The notes beneath the pieces were generated by a model that saw only the letters and a program-made list of their open reading frames with translations, was not told the origin of the DNA and ran no database searches. DNA of 64,000 nucleotides from Sulfodiicoccus acidiphilus (lineage in GTDB: Archaea > Thermoproteota > Thermoprotei_A > Sulfolobales > Sulfolobaceae), in contig NZ_AP018553.1 in NCBI RefSeq assembly GCF_003967175.1, positions 2,219,982 to 2,283,981 of the forward strand, given 5' to 3'. Of the stretch, positions 43,632 to 52,775 are shown piece by piece. Made by a program: the position numbers and the translations under genes. Positions within the stretch are counted from its first letter, which is position 1. Every line of letters starts with the position of its first letter.

Positions 43632-44821
43632 TTGAGCACTTCCCTAGCTCTACTAACAAACTGGTGGTCAACATAAATTCTTCGAATGAGCATAGATTCC
43701 GGCATCTCGCTAAGTATGGTTTGAGAAAACTCCGAGAGCTTCTTCTTTCTGCTTTTGGTCGAAACTAGTATGCTGTCTTTTCTCATGACCCTTATTCTCT
43801 CCTCGAATGGGTAAATGGAATCCTGTGGGACTCCAGCCCTCTCGAGATCCGAAACTAAGGTCCGTATATCACCTTTAGACTCACGGTAAGCCACCTCCTC
43901 GAAGACTACCTTAGGCCCTCTCCTGTTGAGGAACCCGTTTATCAGGTTCTTCACCTGTTCTGGTACCTCTTCATCGTAGAGAGAACCGTAAAGTCTAGAA
44001 AACATCCACTCGTCATCCCAAATGTGGAACGTGCCCGAGGAAATCATTTCCCTCACTCCTTTTAATGTCTCAAGTCCAGGGCAACAGTGAGGTAAAATCT
44101 TCTCGTAGATCTTCCTGAGCAATAACTCGTAGCCTAAGATAGTCTTATGGTAGTACACCGCTTGGTACATGTGGAGGCGTGCAACGTAGAAGTTCTCCAA
44201 GCTCTGAATTCCCTTGTCCTTAATTACTACCTCTCCTCCTTCGTAGGAGACCGTGTCCAGCAGCCTGTCTGTGTCAACATTGCCCAACGAGACACCAGTA
44301 TGTTTCGAGTCCCTGATCAGGTAGTCTATCCTGTCTGCGTCAACGTCACTATCTATTATAGGAGAAAGAGGACTGTACCCATCCAGAATACCAATGATTT
44401 GGGTGGTATTTAAGGAATGTCTCTGAAACACTTCGACGAGGTCTTGGGACTCCTTTAAGGCCATCTCCCTAATACTCTCATTACTTCCCTCCTCACCGTA
44501 TCTCGACAAATAAAATCCTTCTATCGCATGGCTGAAGGGGAACTGACCGAGGTCGTGAAGAAGTGCGGCAATCCTGAGGTGTTCCAACTCCCCATAGTCT
44601 ATCATTCCTTCATTAAGCATCTTGCGACCTATCTTATCTGCCACAAAAAGAGTACCCAAGGAGTGACTGAATCTGGTGTGAGTGGCACCTGGATAAACTA
44701 AGTAGGCTAGGCTAGTCTGTCTTATCCTCCTTAGGCGTTGAAATATCTCAGCATCTACGATATCCGTCTCCACTTCGTTTAAGTCTATGTATCCATGTGT
44801 CTCGTCAAATATCTTCTTCAT
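43628..44821 (-). CDS. HD-domain phosphohydrolase
   Basis: A 397-residue SAMHD1/dGTPase-like HD protein. Metal ligands are visible: HTRFSHSLGTLFVADKIG (His), ALLHDLGQFPFSHAIEGF (HD pair) and SDVDADRIDYLIRDSKHTGV (distal Asp). Together these form the H...HD...D signature. Such archaeal proteins hydrolyse nucleoside triphosphates or other phosphoesters; the substrate is unknown. It starts 30 bp after the 5S rRNA gene on the same strand, so its transcription may be linked to the rRNA promoter. Confidence 0.9.
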   Translation of the reverse strand: MKKIFDETHGYIDLNEVETDIVDAEIFQRLRRIRQTSLAYLVYPGATHTRFSHSLGTLFVADKIGRKMLNEGMIDYGELEHLRIAALLHDLGQFPFSHAIEGFYLSRYGEEGSNESIREMALKESQDLVEVFQRHSLNTTQIIGILDGYSPLSPIIDSDVDADRIDYLIRDSKHTGVSLGNVDTDRLLDTVSYEGGEVVIKDKGIQSLENFYVARLHMYQAVYYHKTILGYELLLRKIYEKILPHCCPGLETLKGVREMISSGTFHIWDDEWMFSRLYGSLYDEEVPEQVKNLINGFLNRRGPKVVFEEVAYRESKGDIRTLVSDLERAGVPQDSIYPFEERIRVMRKDSILVSTKSRKKKLSEFSQTILSEMPESMLIRRIYVDHQFVSRAREVLK

Positions 44822-44850
44822 TGAATGAATAAAGCCGAATTCAATTATAA

Positions 44851-44974
44851 GTCCATACCGGCTCCGGCAGGTTGCGGGTCCTCACGGAGTCCCACTACCA
44901 GCCGAACGTGAACGGCTTAACTTCCGGGTTCGAAATGAGTCCGGGTGTTTCCCGTTCACCATGGCCGGTTGGAC
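44851..44974 (-). rRNA. rrf: 5S ribosomal RNA
   Basis: The minus strand gives about 124 nt closed by helix I (gtccaaccggc with gccggtatggac). The internal sequence ggactcatttcgaacccgg and gaagttaagccgttcac is the conserved archaeal 5S core, and tagtgggactccgtgagg lies in the expected helix IV/V position. It stands apart from 16S/23S, as is normal for Sulfolobales. Confidence 0.96.
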
Positions 44975-45006
44975 AATATAACCCTAACCCAGCCCCCTTA
45001 AAAAAC

Positions 45007-45189
45007 TTACTTCCTTCGAACTTCCTTCATATAAATACCTGCGATGTAGAGCTTCCCGCCGTCTTTCGGACAGGTTCCTTCGACTTTCATCACATAGTCT
45101 CCCTCCTTGTATTCCCTCTCAGCATTGTAATCGCAGCTCATGCACTTCACCACTGTGATTGTGGACGTTTGGGTCTTCTGCTCTGACAC
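45007..45189 (-). CDS. Small zinc-ribbon protein
   Basis: About 60 residues from GTG 45189 (VSEQKTQTST); the frame is open farther upstream but there it lies inside the DUF1512 gene. Two Cys pairs or half-pairs are seen: VVKCMSCDYNAEREY (CxxC) and EGTCPKDGGKLYIAG (single Cys plus Asp), so the ribbon is slightly degenerate. It may be a small RNA- or protein-binding zinc ribbon. It starts 10 bp after the DUF1512 stop and precedes 5S rRNA on the same strand. Confidence 0.65.
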   Translation of the reverse strand: MSEQKTQTSTITVVKCMSCDYNAEREYKEGDYVMKVEGTCPKDGGKLYIAGIYMKEVRRK

Positions 45190-45199
45190 TCGTCCTCCC

Positions 45200-46336
45200 T
45201 CACTGAGCGACGCCACTCGTATTGCCCACTCCAACTACAACTACGGTGTCCCCTTCCTCTGTCCTTTCCTTTATTATCTGTTTCGTCATCTCCACGACAG
45301 GATCTACCGCTTCATATATTTCCTTCTTCATCTCAATTATCGCTTCGTCCATTCCCATCTTCACTATTAGGGCATCTATTGGAATCTGATACTTCAGCGC
45401 TACTCTCTCAATCGCTATCTTTTCAGGACCTGGGTCACCCATAGCTACCCCAGTCCCCTCGGCTATACTTCCTGTTTTCTCCCCCTCTAGCTTCAGGGCA
45501 GCGTCAACCGTTATTATCCTTTTTACTCTTCCCTTGTTTTCCTCCACAACCCTCTCTACCGCCTCTCCAGGAGTTCCAACCGTCGCCATCGGTCCCTCTG
45601 CTTTTATCACTATTAGTCTCCTTCCCTCATAGTAGGTCTCTCCAGCAATGGTCTCGTCACTCACCTGCCACTTCTTTTCGGAGTTAAGGAGGAATCTAGA
45701 AGCCACCATAGGTCCCAACGAATCTCCAACTGGTTTCCCTTCTACGAACGTCTTATGAGCCCTGTCGTACGACTCAGCTATCTTCACTAGCATGGGCACA
45801 ACCATTTGAAGTTGGAACAGGAGATAGAAGTTGTTCAATTTCTTGGCCTGGATTAGGTAGTGCCTCACAACCTTGTAAACCATGTTCAGGGCATTTGTTA
45901 TCTCGGCCGATACCTCAATTTTGCTTACTGTAACTGGATCTGCGTTGGGCACAGAGAGTTTAATCATGCTCTTGACTTTCCCCTGGCCTGTCCTGAGGAG
46001 AAGCCTCATTCTACCTATTATATCTGTGGGTTCTATGCTGACAGGGTCTATTACGAAGATCTCCGCCAGCCTTTCTGTCAGTCCTTTCGGGTCCTTTGCT
46101 CCCTTTTCCTTCAGGAGTTTCTCCGTGGTGTTCCTGGCGTCGTTGGCGTACTTCTCCAGAACCATAAGGCGTTGCTCTATTTCTCTAGTTATGAAATAGG
46201 ATTGAAACCTCTGACCGACTCCAGGTAGGAACAATATCACGTAGAACAGCATAAGTACGAAGAATGGTATGTATGTAGAGAGTAGGGCAGAAGTTGAGCC
46301 CTGAGCGGCCGCTGCGGCTAACGCAATTAAGGACAT
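45200..46336 (-). CDS. DUF1512 family membrane-anchored protein
   Basis: A 378-residue conserved archaeal protein of unknown function. One N-terminal TM segment (TYIPFFVLMLFYVILFLPGVGQ) precedes a soluble domain with QSYFITREIEQRLMVLEKYANDARNTTEKLLKEKG and a Rossmann-like C-terminal part (RLIVIKAEGPMATVGTPGEAVERVVEE; GTGVAMGDPGPEKIAIE; DALIVKMGMDEAI). These match DUF1512 as I know it. It is probably cotranscribed with the zinc-ribbon gene. Confidence 0.82.
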   Translation of the reverse strand: MSLIALAAAAAQGSTSALLSTYIPFFVLMLFYVILFLPGVGQRFQSYFITREIEQRLMVLEKYANDARNTTEKLLKEKGAKDPKGLTERLAEIFVIDPVSIEPTDIIGRMRLLLRTGQGKVKSMIKLSVPNADPVTVSKIEVSAEITNALNMVYKVVRHYLIQAKKLNNFYLLFQLQMVVPMLVKIAESYDRAHKTFVEGKPVGDSLGPMVASRFLLNSEKKWQVSDETIAGETYYEGRRLIVIKAEGPMATVGTPGEAVERVVEENKGRVKRIITVDAALKLEGEKTGSIAEGTGVAMGDPGPEKIAIERVALKYQIPIDALIVKMGMDEAIIEMKKEIYEAVDPVVEMTKQIIKERTEEGDTVVVVGVGNTSGVAQ

Positions 46337-46592
46337 ACAAGATACACTTTAACGATCCACCCGGACATAGCCAAATTAAGCTTTTGCTAACACCGAATTT
46401 CTCGCTCTGTTGAGCTCTGAGGAAAAGAAAGGCAATACCTAGTGGTTCTGAGGAGGATGAAAGTTTTAAAACGTTGCCGTCTACAGTCGATGTCTTTCCA
46501 TCAGCCAAACGTCTAGAAGGAATTGAAAGGTAAACCATAATCGATTAGTGTGCTTAGTATGGTGTATGAGACCTCGAGGAAACGCAATCCCT

Positions 46593-47264
46593 TCAAGCCG
46601 ATGAGGAAGTCAACTCTTGGATCTCGAGGAGTGCCGCCTCTTTTCCATCCCACACCCATTTAAGCCAGCTGTAAGGTGGAGAGACTACACCATAGATAGA
46701 GGTCCAAAGTCCATTCTCCACTATATTGAGTTCCTTCCTACCAGTTTCCGCTAACTTGATCGTAACTATCCCAGCGAGGTGGACAAGGGAATTATCGAGA
46801 ATTAAAGGATCGCCTACTGGGTACCACATAAGAGGTCTTACTTTGTAAACACGGACATCGACTGGCACAGGATCTTCTCCCTTTCGGTAGAGTATGGGGG
46901 ACTGGTACCTTTGAACCTTTCTGAGTCCCTCAACATACGGAGAATCCATCAGCGCGCCGTCTAGGAGTTCCAGCATCTCCCAGATCTCTTTCTCCTTTAT
47001 AGGTAGTCCACACTCTTCGCGAGCTCTCTTCACTATTTCTAACGATAACACTATGTAACGGCTGAGTTTCGGTAAAGGCCCTCTCAGGTTAACCAATGGT
47101 TTACACTCGAATCCAGACGCCTCCCAAAACATGGAAAGAAACTCACTGACCCCCGAGGGTTCCTCATAGATCAGCTCAGCCTCTGCATATGCCCATGCTA
47201 AAAGAATTGGGTTATTTACGTTTGGCAAATAGAGTCCAGACAGGACTAAGGGAACTTTAATCAC
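46593..47264 (-). CDS. Uncharacterised protein of the Memo/ribosomal operon
   Basis: A 223-residue soluble protein that I cannot place. The N-terminus [31 protein letters not shown] vaguely recalls the first strands of GHMP kinases, and mevalonate-pathway genes occur in this neighbourhood in Sulfolobales. However, the GHMP ATP motif (PxxxGLGSSA) is absent, so I do not call it a kinase. Its start overlaps the Memo gene end by 8 bp, showing it is the last gene of the S13-to-Memo operon. No membrane or signal segment is seen. Confidence 0.6.
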   Translation of the reverse strand: MIKVPLVLSGLYLPNVNNPILLAWAYAEAELIYEEPSGVSEFLSMFWEASGFECKPLVNLRGPLPKLSRYIVLSLEIVKRAREECGLPIKEKEIWEMLELLDGALMDSPYVEGLRKVQRYQSPILYRKGEDPVPVDVRVYKVRPLMWYPVGDPLILDNSLVHLAGIVTIKLAETGRKELNIVENGLWTSIYGVVSPPYSWLKWVWDGKEAALLEIQELTSSSA

Positions 47265-48099
47265 TGAATTTCACTGCGGAGTATCCAACTACAGAGTTCT
47301 TATCGCCCGAGGTATCTCCTGATGTGGCATGCTTGAGGAGTCTGGCCTTCTTTCCCAACTTCTTGGCGATTCTCATCACTACCATAGTGGGTCCATAGCC
47401 ACACATGGTAACTCCCATTTCCTCTACTACACTATACAAACCTCTGTAGTCCAGACTCAATATCTTATCTAACGCTAACTCGTCCTTTTTCAACGTCTCA
47501 TCGTGAGGGTCGTAATGATTCAGGTCTGTGCTCGCGAGGACCACTACGTTATCCTCCTTAAGTTTCATGAGTCTCAGAATACCCTCCGAGATATATTCCG
47601 CCACTTCTGGGGTCTGCATAGATATAACTATTGGAACTATCTTGAATGACGAACCGAAAATGAATTGAAGGAAAGGTAACTGAACCTCAATTGAGTGTTC
47701 GTATAGATGTGCCCTTTCATCTAGGTCCATAACTTCACTTTCATGGGCAAGCCTGATGACTGCCTCGTTGTCCACTTCCACTCTACCCAATGGCGTTTCC
47801 CATTCCCCATTCGGATAAACAGAAACATAAGATCCTAGTCCAGTGTGGTTCGGACCCAGTATTACCACTAGTTGGGGGGAATTCCTAGCCGCTAACTCGG
47901 CATAAACGTGGGCAGCAACGGGCCCACTATATATGTAGCCAGCATGAGGGACGACGTAAAGATTAGTTGGGCCACCCTCGAATATTCGAGGGAAGAACCC
48001 TGGCCCTACATTATGGGTGAAACACCAAGATATTCTCCTCCTAAGTTCCTCAGCGTCATCCTCGTAAAAAGAGCCAGCCACTGCTGGCCTTCTTATCAT
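47257..48099 (-). CDS. MEMO1 family protein
   Basis: A 280-residue protein of the Memo/LigB-fold family. Typical segments: [94 protein letters not shown] and [11 protein letters not shown]. The dioxygenase-like His/Asp/Cys positions are kept (HAGY, NHTG, STDLNHY, CG). Family members bind copper or phosphotyrosine-like ligands; the archaeal role is not known. Overlaps rps2 by 4 bp. Confidence 0.93.
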   Translation of the reverse strand: MIRRPAVAGSFYEDDAEELRRRISWCFTHNVGPGFFPRIFEGGPTNLYVVPHAGYIYSGPVAAHVYAELAARNSPQLVVILGPNHTGLGSYVSVYPNGEWETPLGRVEVDNEAVIRLAHESEVMDLDERAHLYEHSIEVQLPFLQFIFGSSFKIVPIVISMQTPEVAEYISEGILRLMKLKEDNVVVLASTDLNHYDPHDETLKKDELALDKILSLDYRGLYSVVEEMGVTMCGYGPTMVVMRIAKKLGKKARLLKHATSGDTSGDKNSVVGYSAVKFSD

Positions 48100-48776
48100 T
48101 GAGCTACTTTCACCTCGAACTCATCAACAGAGACAGGCAACTCGCCATCTGGAGCTAACTCCTTCCTCTCTCTCAACACCTGTCTCGCTAGGGCCCAGTA
48201 TAGTAAGGCCAGTGACTTCCTTCCCTTGTTGTTGCAGGGAATCAAGATGTCCACAAAGTCCACCTTTACGTCAGTATCTGCAAAGGCCACTATGGGTATT
48301 CCCACCTCAGAAGCTTCCTTAATGGCTTGCATATCCACCCGAGGATCCGAGACAACTAAGACTTCAGGTTCAATGTAACTGGAGAGGTAAGGGTTGGTAA
48401 GCGTTCCTGGAACGAATCTTCCCACGATACTCTTTGCCCCTATAACCTCAGCGAACTTTTGAACGGGGGTGAAAGCGTACTGTCTGGCCGCAACGGCTAG
48501 AATTGAGGAACTATCAAACCTGGAAAGGAACTTAGCTGCTACTCTCAACCTCTCATCAATTTTTCTTACGTCCAAAACGTATAGGCCCTCAGGTCTGACT
48601 CTATAAACGAATTTCTTCATAAATGAGCCGCAACTATGGGTCCCTATGTGGACTCCCACTGTCAAGTAATTCTCCAGAGGTACTAGGAGCTCTACTTCTC
48701 CTCCCTTCTCACTTCTCTGAAGCTCTGCCTTCTCTTCCTCCGTTAGCCTAGAACCCTTTTCCTCTTCGGACATCAT
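48096..48776 (-). CDS. rps2: Ribosomal protein S2
   Basis: A 226-residue 30S protein. Signatures: [133 protein letters not shown]. In other Sulfolobales, as I recall, rpoK and enolase lie between rpoN and rps2; here rps2 begins only 7 bp after the rpoN stop. Confidence 0.97.
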   Translation of the reverse strand: MMSEEEKGSRLTEEEKAELQRSEKGGEVELLVPLENYLTVGVHIGTHSCGSFMKKFVYRVRPEGLYVLDVRKIDERLRVAAKFLSRFDSSSILAVAARQYAFTPVQKFAEVIGAKSIVGRFVPGTLTNPYLSSYIEPEVLVVSDPRVDMQAIKEASEVGIPIVAFADTDVKVDFVDILIPCNNKGRKSLALLYWALARQVLRERKELAPDGELPVSVDEFEVKVAQ

Positions 48777-48783
48777 AATCGCC

Positions 48784-48996
48784 TCATATAGGTCTGGTGT
48801 AATGCACTAGCTCATGGATTATATCTACGTAGGAAAGAAGCATACGTCTGCAACAAAGCCTCTTAACACCTAATTCGTCCAACGCCTCCCCTGGCGGCAC
48901 CCCTACCTCCACTTTCGCTTCAAAGGCCTCCCATTTGTCACCTACTACTGCTCCGCAGGTGAAACATCTAACCGGTACGATCATTCCATAATTCAC
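48784..48996 (-). CDS. rpoN: DNA-directed RNA polymerase subunit N (Rpo10)
   Basis: A 70-residue zinc-bundle subunit (66 from the ATG at [11 protein letters not shown], the usual start). Zinc ligands: [10 protein letters not shown] and the vicinal CC in KRLCCRRML, the family hallmark. Its start overlaps the rps9 stop by 4 bp, with the ribosomal operon continuing to rps2. Confidence 0.95.
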   Translation of the reverse strand: MNYGMIVPVRCFTCGAVVGDKWEAFEAKVEVGVPPGEALDELGVKRLCCRRMLLSYVDIIHELVHYTRPI

Positions 48997-49427
48997 CTAT
49001 AGGACTTCTGCCTCCATCTTCTTGCGCTATACCTCATCCATTTTTCAGACTCGGTTCTCCTCGGGTCACCTGCTAACATATATCTATCGTAAGACCTATA
49101 CAGGTTCTCCAGCTCTTCGTCTCCTGTGAATCGAACCAACGCTCTAGCCAAGGCCACTCTGGCTGCCTCCGCCTGACCCATTATCCCTCCCCCTTGGACT
49201 TCAATGTAGGCGTCAATGGATGACCATCTATCTCTTCCTAGTAGCAGAAGAGGCTCCATGATCTTCAATCTGGCCACCTCTATGGGCATTAGCTCTACTG
49301 GTACCCCATTGAAGAAAACTCTCCCCTTTCCAGGTATCACACGACACCTGGCGGTGGCCTTTTTCCTGGTCGCACTCCCTACGATACTTTTCCCTTGTTT
49401 CTCCTCAGAGCTCACTCTTCCACCCAA
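48993..49427 (-). CDS. rps9: Ribosomal protein S9
   Basis: A 144-residue protein that contacts P-site tRNA through its C-terminal tail. Features: [57 protein letters not shown], and the tail [24 protein letters not shown]. The C-terminal KSYR is universal in the family. The ~23-bp overlap with rpl13 could shrink if the GTG a few codons in (VSSEEK) is used. Confidence 0.96.
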   Translation of the reverse strand: MGGRVSSEEKQGKSIVGSATRKKATARCRVIPGKGRVFFNGVPVELMPIEVARLKIMEPLLLLGRDRWSSIDAYIEVQGGGIMGQAEAARVALARALVRFTGDEELENLYRSYDRYMLAGDPRRTESEKWMRYSARRWRQKSYR

Positions 49428-49845
49428 GCTCCCTTGTTAACTCTCCAACAGTGACATACTTACCTTTAAGCCTATCGACGTGGGCTTCTGGAAACTTCAC
49501 CTTCTTCCTTTCCACATATTGCTCTGGGACCCCTACGTAAACTTTGAGTTTCCTGTACATAACATTACCAGACGGATTGTCAGGCAGCATCCCCCTGACT
49601 GTTCTCTTCACTAATGAAATGGGATTTCGTGGCCTCCTGATACCTTGCCTAGAGGGGTTAAACATTGTCCTTACTCCCATGAGCAATCTATATCCTGCCA
49701 AGACTCTGCTCAATTCTCCACTTATGACCACCTTCTCCGCATTAACAACAATGATTGTTTTACCCTGCTTTAACTGCTTTACTATCATGGTTGCCATTCT
49801 ACCGAGGATCTGTCCTTCTCCATCCAATACTAATTCCTCCATCAC
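49405..49845 (-). CDS. rpl13: Ribosomal protein L13
   Basis: A 146-residue 50S protein. Seen: LDGEGQILGRMATMIVKQLKQGKTIIVVNAEKVVISG, GIRRPRNPISLVKRTVRGMLPDNPSG, and YRKLKVYVGVPEQYVERKKVKFPEA. The order and length match archaeal L13. Overlaps rpl18e by 4 bp. Confidence 0.96.
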   Translation of the reverse strand: MMEELVLDGEGQILGRMATMIVKQLKQGKTIIVVNAEKVVISGELSRVLAGYRLLMGVRTMFNPSRQGIRRPRNPISLVKRTVRGMLPDNPSGNVMYRKLKVYVGVPEQYVERKKVKFPEAHVDRLKGKYVTVGELTRELGWKSEL

Positions 49846-50195
49846 TTCACCACCTTCACAGCCTTAAGATCCTTCACCTCACTTAGAGCGCGGGTCAAGG
49901 GGATCGCTCTTCCTCCTACGGACTGGATCTTCGATACAGCTGACCTAGAGAAATCGAAGGCCACTACAACAATTGGATGATCTACTTTCCCAGCTCCCAA
50001 AACTTTTCCTGGTACTACGCCTACGGCTCCCTCAGGTAGGAGTTTGTTTACCTTTCCAACATTAACCTCAACTCTCCTTCTGGATGACACTGATAATTCC
50101 TCCGCTACTTTTCTCCACACCGGTGCATGTTGCTTGCCCAATTCATAAATTAATTTCCTTAGCACCACGTTGGTGCTACCGCTCTCGACCATCAC
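49842..50195 (-). CDS. rpl18e: Ribosomal protein L18e
   Basis: A 117-residue protein of archaeal/eukaryotic large subunits. Signatures: [39 protein letters not shown] and [31 protein letters not shown]. Overlaps rpoD by 4 bp, consistent with tight operon packing. Confidence 0.95.
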   Translation of the reverse strand: MMVESGSTNVVLRKLIYELGKQHAPVWRKVAEELSVSSRRRVEVNVGKVNKLLPEGAVGVVPGKVLGAGKVDHPIVVVAFDFSRSAVSKIQSVGGRAIPLTRALSEVKDLKAVKVVK

Positions 50196-50980
50196 GTGTT
50201 CACCTTTTCCTTCAGCTCCTCTAACTTACGCTGAATACTCCTGCTAGCTTCTATTAAAATTCTTTGAGGTTTCACCGAGCCTACAGTTTCCAACCTCAGA
50301 ATGAACTTGTTAGGAACTGAACTCACTCTTATTTTCCCTTCACAATACTTGAGACATTCTTCACATAGAATGCAGGAGCGTTCATTCTTCACGCCAAGCT
50401 TACCGTTATTCAAAGAGAATACACCTGCTGGACACACCTTATAGGCTTCCGCACACTCGCCTAGGATCTCCACCTTGGGGTAGTATCGACTCACAGCTAC
50501 TGCAACTGGGCTGAACTTCACGTGTTCTTTACCATACCCTAACCTTAGCCTCGCTTCTAGGGACACCTTCTGACCAGGACCTAAGAGGACTATGGGAATA
50601 TCGTTCGAGGTTGGGACCACAGCAGGATCTTCCGACTTTATGTCTCTAGAGTATACCATGATCGTCGCTCCCCTACCTTCGGCCTCTAGGTAGATCTTAC
50701 TGTAACACTTCTCACACCCCTCAACACATTCCGCACACTCCTCTGGCCGTCCATAGTGATCTATGGCCTCGTCACTGGTGAATGGAATAAGCCCAAGCCT
50801 ATGTGCTAGGATTTCGTCGTAAAGAGGGCTGTTATTCTCTATGAAGTATACCTCGTCTATAGCCATAACTGGCACATAAAGCATTGATGCTCTTCTTATA
50901 GCATTAACGAAGCCCAGGGGATACCCTTCAACTTCCAGTTCCACCGAGGTGGGAGTGAGTTCTAAAACTTTCACCGACAT
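50192..50980 (-). CDS. rpoD: DNA-directed RNA polymerase subunit D (Rpo3) with Fe-S domain
   Basis: The 262-residue alpha-like assembly subunit of archaeal RNAP. The dimerisation domain is seen in [49 protein letters not shown]. Two extra Cys clusters follow: [16 protein letters not shown], and [21 protein letters not shown] with [13 protein letters not shown], the ferredoxin-like domain that binds an Fe-S cluster in Sulfolobus RNAP. All ligand cysteines appear to be present. Sits between rps11 and rpl18e. Confidence 0.97.
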   Translation of the reverse strand: MSVKVLELTPTSVELEVEGYPLGFVNAIRRASMLYVPVMAIDEVYFIENNSPLYDEILAHRLGLIPFTSDEAIDHYGRPEECAECVEGCEKCYSKIYLEAEGRGATIMVYSRDIKSEDPAVVPTSNDIPIVLLGPGQKVSLEARLRLGYGKEHVKFSPVAVAVSRYYPKVEILGECAEAYKVCPAGVFSLNNGKLGVKNERSCILCEECLKYCEGKIRVSSVPNKFILRLETVGSVKPQRILIEASRSIQRKLEELKEKVNT

Positions 50981-50985
50981 TTTTC

Positions 50986-51384
50986 TTACACTCTTCTACC
51001 ACGTCTGCCGCCAGGTCTCCTGATAGTATCGTGGGGGACTGGGGTGACATCCTCTATTCGTCCTATCACGAAACCTGACCTTGCCAATGCCCTGATAGCA
51101 GGTTGAGCACCCGGACCTGGAATCTTCGATCCGTAGCCTCCTGGCGCCCTCACTTTTATGTGCACAGCCATTATGCCCCGATCTATGGCATCGGACGCCA
51201 CCTTAGACGCAGTCAACATTGCTGCGTAAGGAGAAGGCTTCTCCCTGTCCGCCTTTACCATCATTCCTCCGCTACCTCTGGCTATTACTTCTCCACCCGT
51301 AACGTCAGTCACAGTTATGATAGTATTGTTTTGAGAGGCGTAGATGTGAGCGTAACCCCACCTTATTTCTCTTCTACTGGACAT
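50986..51384 (-). CDS. rps11: Ribosomal protein S11
   Basis: A 132-residue 30S platform protein: [107 protein letters not shown]. The C-terminal [11 protein letters not shown] tail is universal. Overlaps rps4 by 11 bp. Confidence 0.98.
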   Translation of the reverse strand: MSSRREIRWGYAHIYASQNNTIITVTDVTGGEVIARGSGGMMVKADREKPSPYAAMLTASKVASDAIDRGIMAVHIKVRAPGGYGSKIPGPGAQPAIRALARSGFVIGRIEDVTPVPHDTIRRPGGRRGRRV

Positions 51385-51892
51385 CCTTCTTCACCTCCAC
51401 TGGCGGGTTTGACTTGAAAACACTTGTGGGATAGAAGTCTACCACGTCACCTCTCTTCACTATATAAGATGGGGAGGTTACCCTTACACCGTTTACTGTT
51501 ATATGACCATGAACTATGAGCTGCCTAGCTTGATATATTGTTCTACTGAGTCCGTTTTGGTAAACCACTGTCTGCAGCCTCCTCTTTAGCAAGTCCTCTT
51601 CGGTCAAGGCCAAGACGTCACTAACTGTCAATTCCTCCTTGTCAGATAGACCTAACCGCAACACTTTAGCCGTCAGCTGTTTCTCTCTAGCTGCGCGTTC
51701 AGCAGGTGGTAAGGCCAATAGACCTCTCGCCTGCAACCTTAGGTTCTTAACTATTGTTCTCGCGAGGTAGATCTCTCTCTTATTTCTTAATCCATAAGTT
51801 CCCAAAAGCGATTGCTCACGCGTTAACTGTTCCTTGGACCAAGGAGTTGAGGGTCCCTCCCATTTTTTCCTAGCCCTCTTAGGATCTCCCAT
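51374..51892 (-). CDS. rps4: Ribosomal protein S4
   Basis: A 172-residue archaeal S4: [19 protein letters not shown] at the start, [20 protein letters not shown], and the S4 RNA-binding domain [42 protein letters not shown]. It is 10 bp downstream of rps13 in the same operon. Confidence 0.97.
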   Translation of the reverse strand: MGDPKRARKKWEGPSTPWSKEQLTREQSLLGTYGLRNKREIYLARTIVKNLRLQARGLLALPPAERAAREKQLTAKVLRLGLSDKEELTVSDVLALTEEDLLKRRLQTVVYQNGLSRTIYQARQLIVHGHITVNGVRVTSPSYIVKRGDVVDFYPTSVFKSNPPVEVKKDVQ

Positions 51893-51901
51893 TTACATCG
51901 C

Positions 51902-52384
51902 CTACTTACTCTGCTGCTGTTGTTGCTGTCCCTGTTTACTTCTCCTGACTCCCACGGTACCTCCTGTTCTTCCTGTGGTCCTAGTTCTCTGTCCGCGTAC
52001 CTTTAGACCCAAAGAGTGTCTAATCCCTCTCCAGCTTTTCACCTTCTTCTCCCTTTCTATGTCCTCTCTGGCATAGAAAAGGAGGTCAGAAGTTACTAAA
52101 TGAAGATCTGTTCCACTCTCGTAGTCGGATCTTCTGTTATACATCCAGACAGGAAGCCCCTCTATCCTTTTCGAGGAGACCAAAGCTACCACTTTCTTTA
52201 TTTCGGCATCTGTAAAGTTACCAAGCCTCTTGTTGGGATCTAGACCAGCTTTAAGGAGTATCCCCTTAGCTGTGTTGTAACCGATGCCCTTGACCATGGC
52301 CAATGCATAGGCTGCCTTATATCTGCCATCAGTATCCTGGCCGAAGAGCCTCACAATGTATTTGAACTCCTGACCACTTGACAT
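51902..52384 (-). CDS. rps13: Ribosomal protein S13
   Basis: First gene of the ribosomal/RNAP operon. From ATG 52384 ([17 protein letters not shown]) it has the helix-turn-helix core [47 protein letters not shown] and the basic tail [31 protein letters not shown] followed by a Gln-rich run of unusual length. I prefer 52384 over GTG 52399 because homologues start with MS-Q-FKYIVR and the TATA box (52419-52430) places the transcript start near 52400. Confidence 0.97.
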   Translation of the reverse strand: MSSGQEFKYIVRLFGQDTDGRYKAAYALAMVKGIGYNTAKGILLKAGLDPNKRLGNFTDAEIKKVVALVSSKRIEGLPVWMYNRRSDYESGTDLHLVTSDLLFYAREDIEREKKVKSWRGIRHSLGLKVRGQRTRTTGRTGGTVGVRRSKQGQQQQQQSK

Positions 52385-52418
52385 TGCGACACCGTTCACA
52401 ACCTCCTACGTGTCACTG

Positions 52419-52430
52419 GTTTTAAATTTA
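52419..52430 (-). promoter_or_regulatory. Palindromic TATA box upstream of rps13
   Basis: ggtttt-aaatttaac contains the perfect palindrome tttaaattta (52421-52430). On the minus strand it is correctly placed for rps13. Because it is symmetric it could also fire on the plus strand into the structured segment that begins about 20 nt downstream. Confidence 0.55.
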
Positions 52431-52439
52431 ACAGAGGCC

Positions 52440-52748
52440 GAGCTGAGGTTTGGACTCCATTGATTTTCACGAATTCGTGTTTAATCTTCAAGCCCTTGGG
52501 CTTCCTCAGGTTCACAGGGAAACCAGTTCCTTCTCCACCCCCTTAGTGGGGCGATCCCGCTACCTGTGACAACGCTAATGGGAAGTAGGCGCACCTCCGC
52601 AGACGTTCAGAAGAGCGTTTGGGTGCTCGACCTGGCTGAACCCACACCTGGCGCTCGAAGTTGTTACCAGCCTTTCCAGATACGTACAGGCGGCGGGGAT
52701 ACGGCTCCTAAAGGTGAGGTACGAGACTAGTTTCGTCTAGTTTTTTCC
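52440..52748 (+). ncRNA. Candidate structured non-coding RNA, unassigned
   Basis: No reading frame fits this ~300-bp GC-rich segment, but it is full of helices. I can pair ctgagg/cctcag (52444 and 52510 area), gatt...aatc around the palindrome cacgaattcgtg, aagccc/gggctt, tcacagg/cctgtga (about 52513-52566), agacgtt/agcgttt with a six-base loop (about 52598-52617), and cgtac/gtacg (about 52683-52722). A final agac/gtct hairpin is followed by six T's (52741-52746), a transcription stop on the plus strand. Size fits RNase P or SRP RNA, yet I do not find the conserved motifs of either. Strand is inferred from the T-run and the upstream palindromic TATA. Confidence 0.45.
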
Positions 52749-52775
52749 TGTCAGAGATATTTTGCGTGAGAGCCA

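Noticed and set aside
46185-46538. 117-codon minus-strand frame ahead of DUF1512
   Set aside because: Overlaps the start of DUF1512 in another frame and has no domain; probably the promoter region of that gene.
52440-52748. Calling this segment RNase P RNA or SRP RNA
   Set aside because: Size and structure fit, but I could not find the conserved sequence motifs of either RNA on either strand, so only an unassigned candidate is reported.
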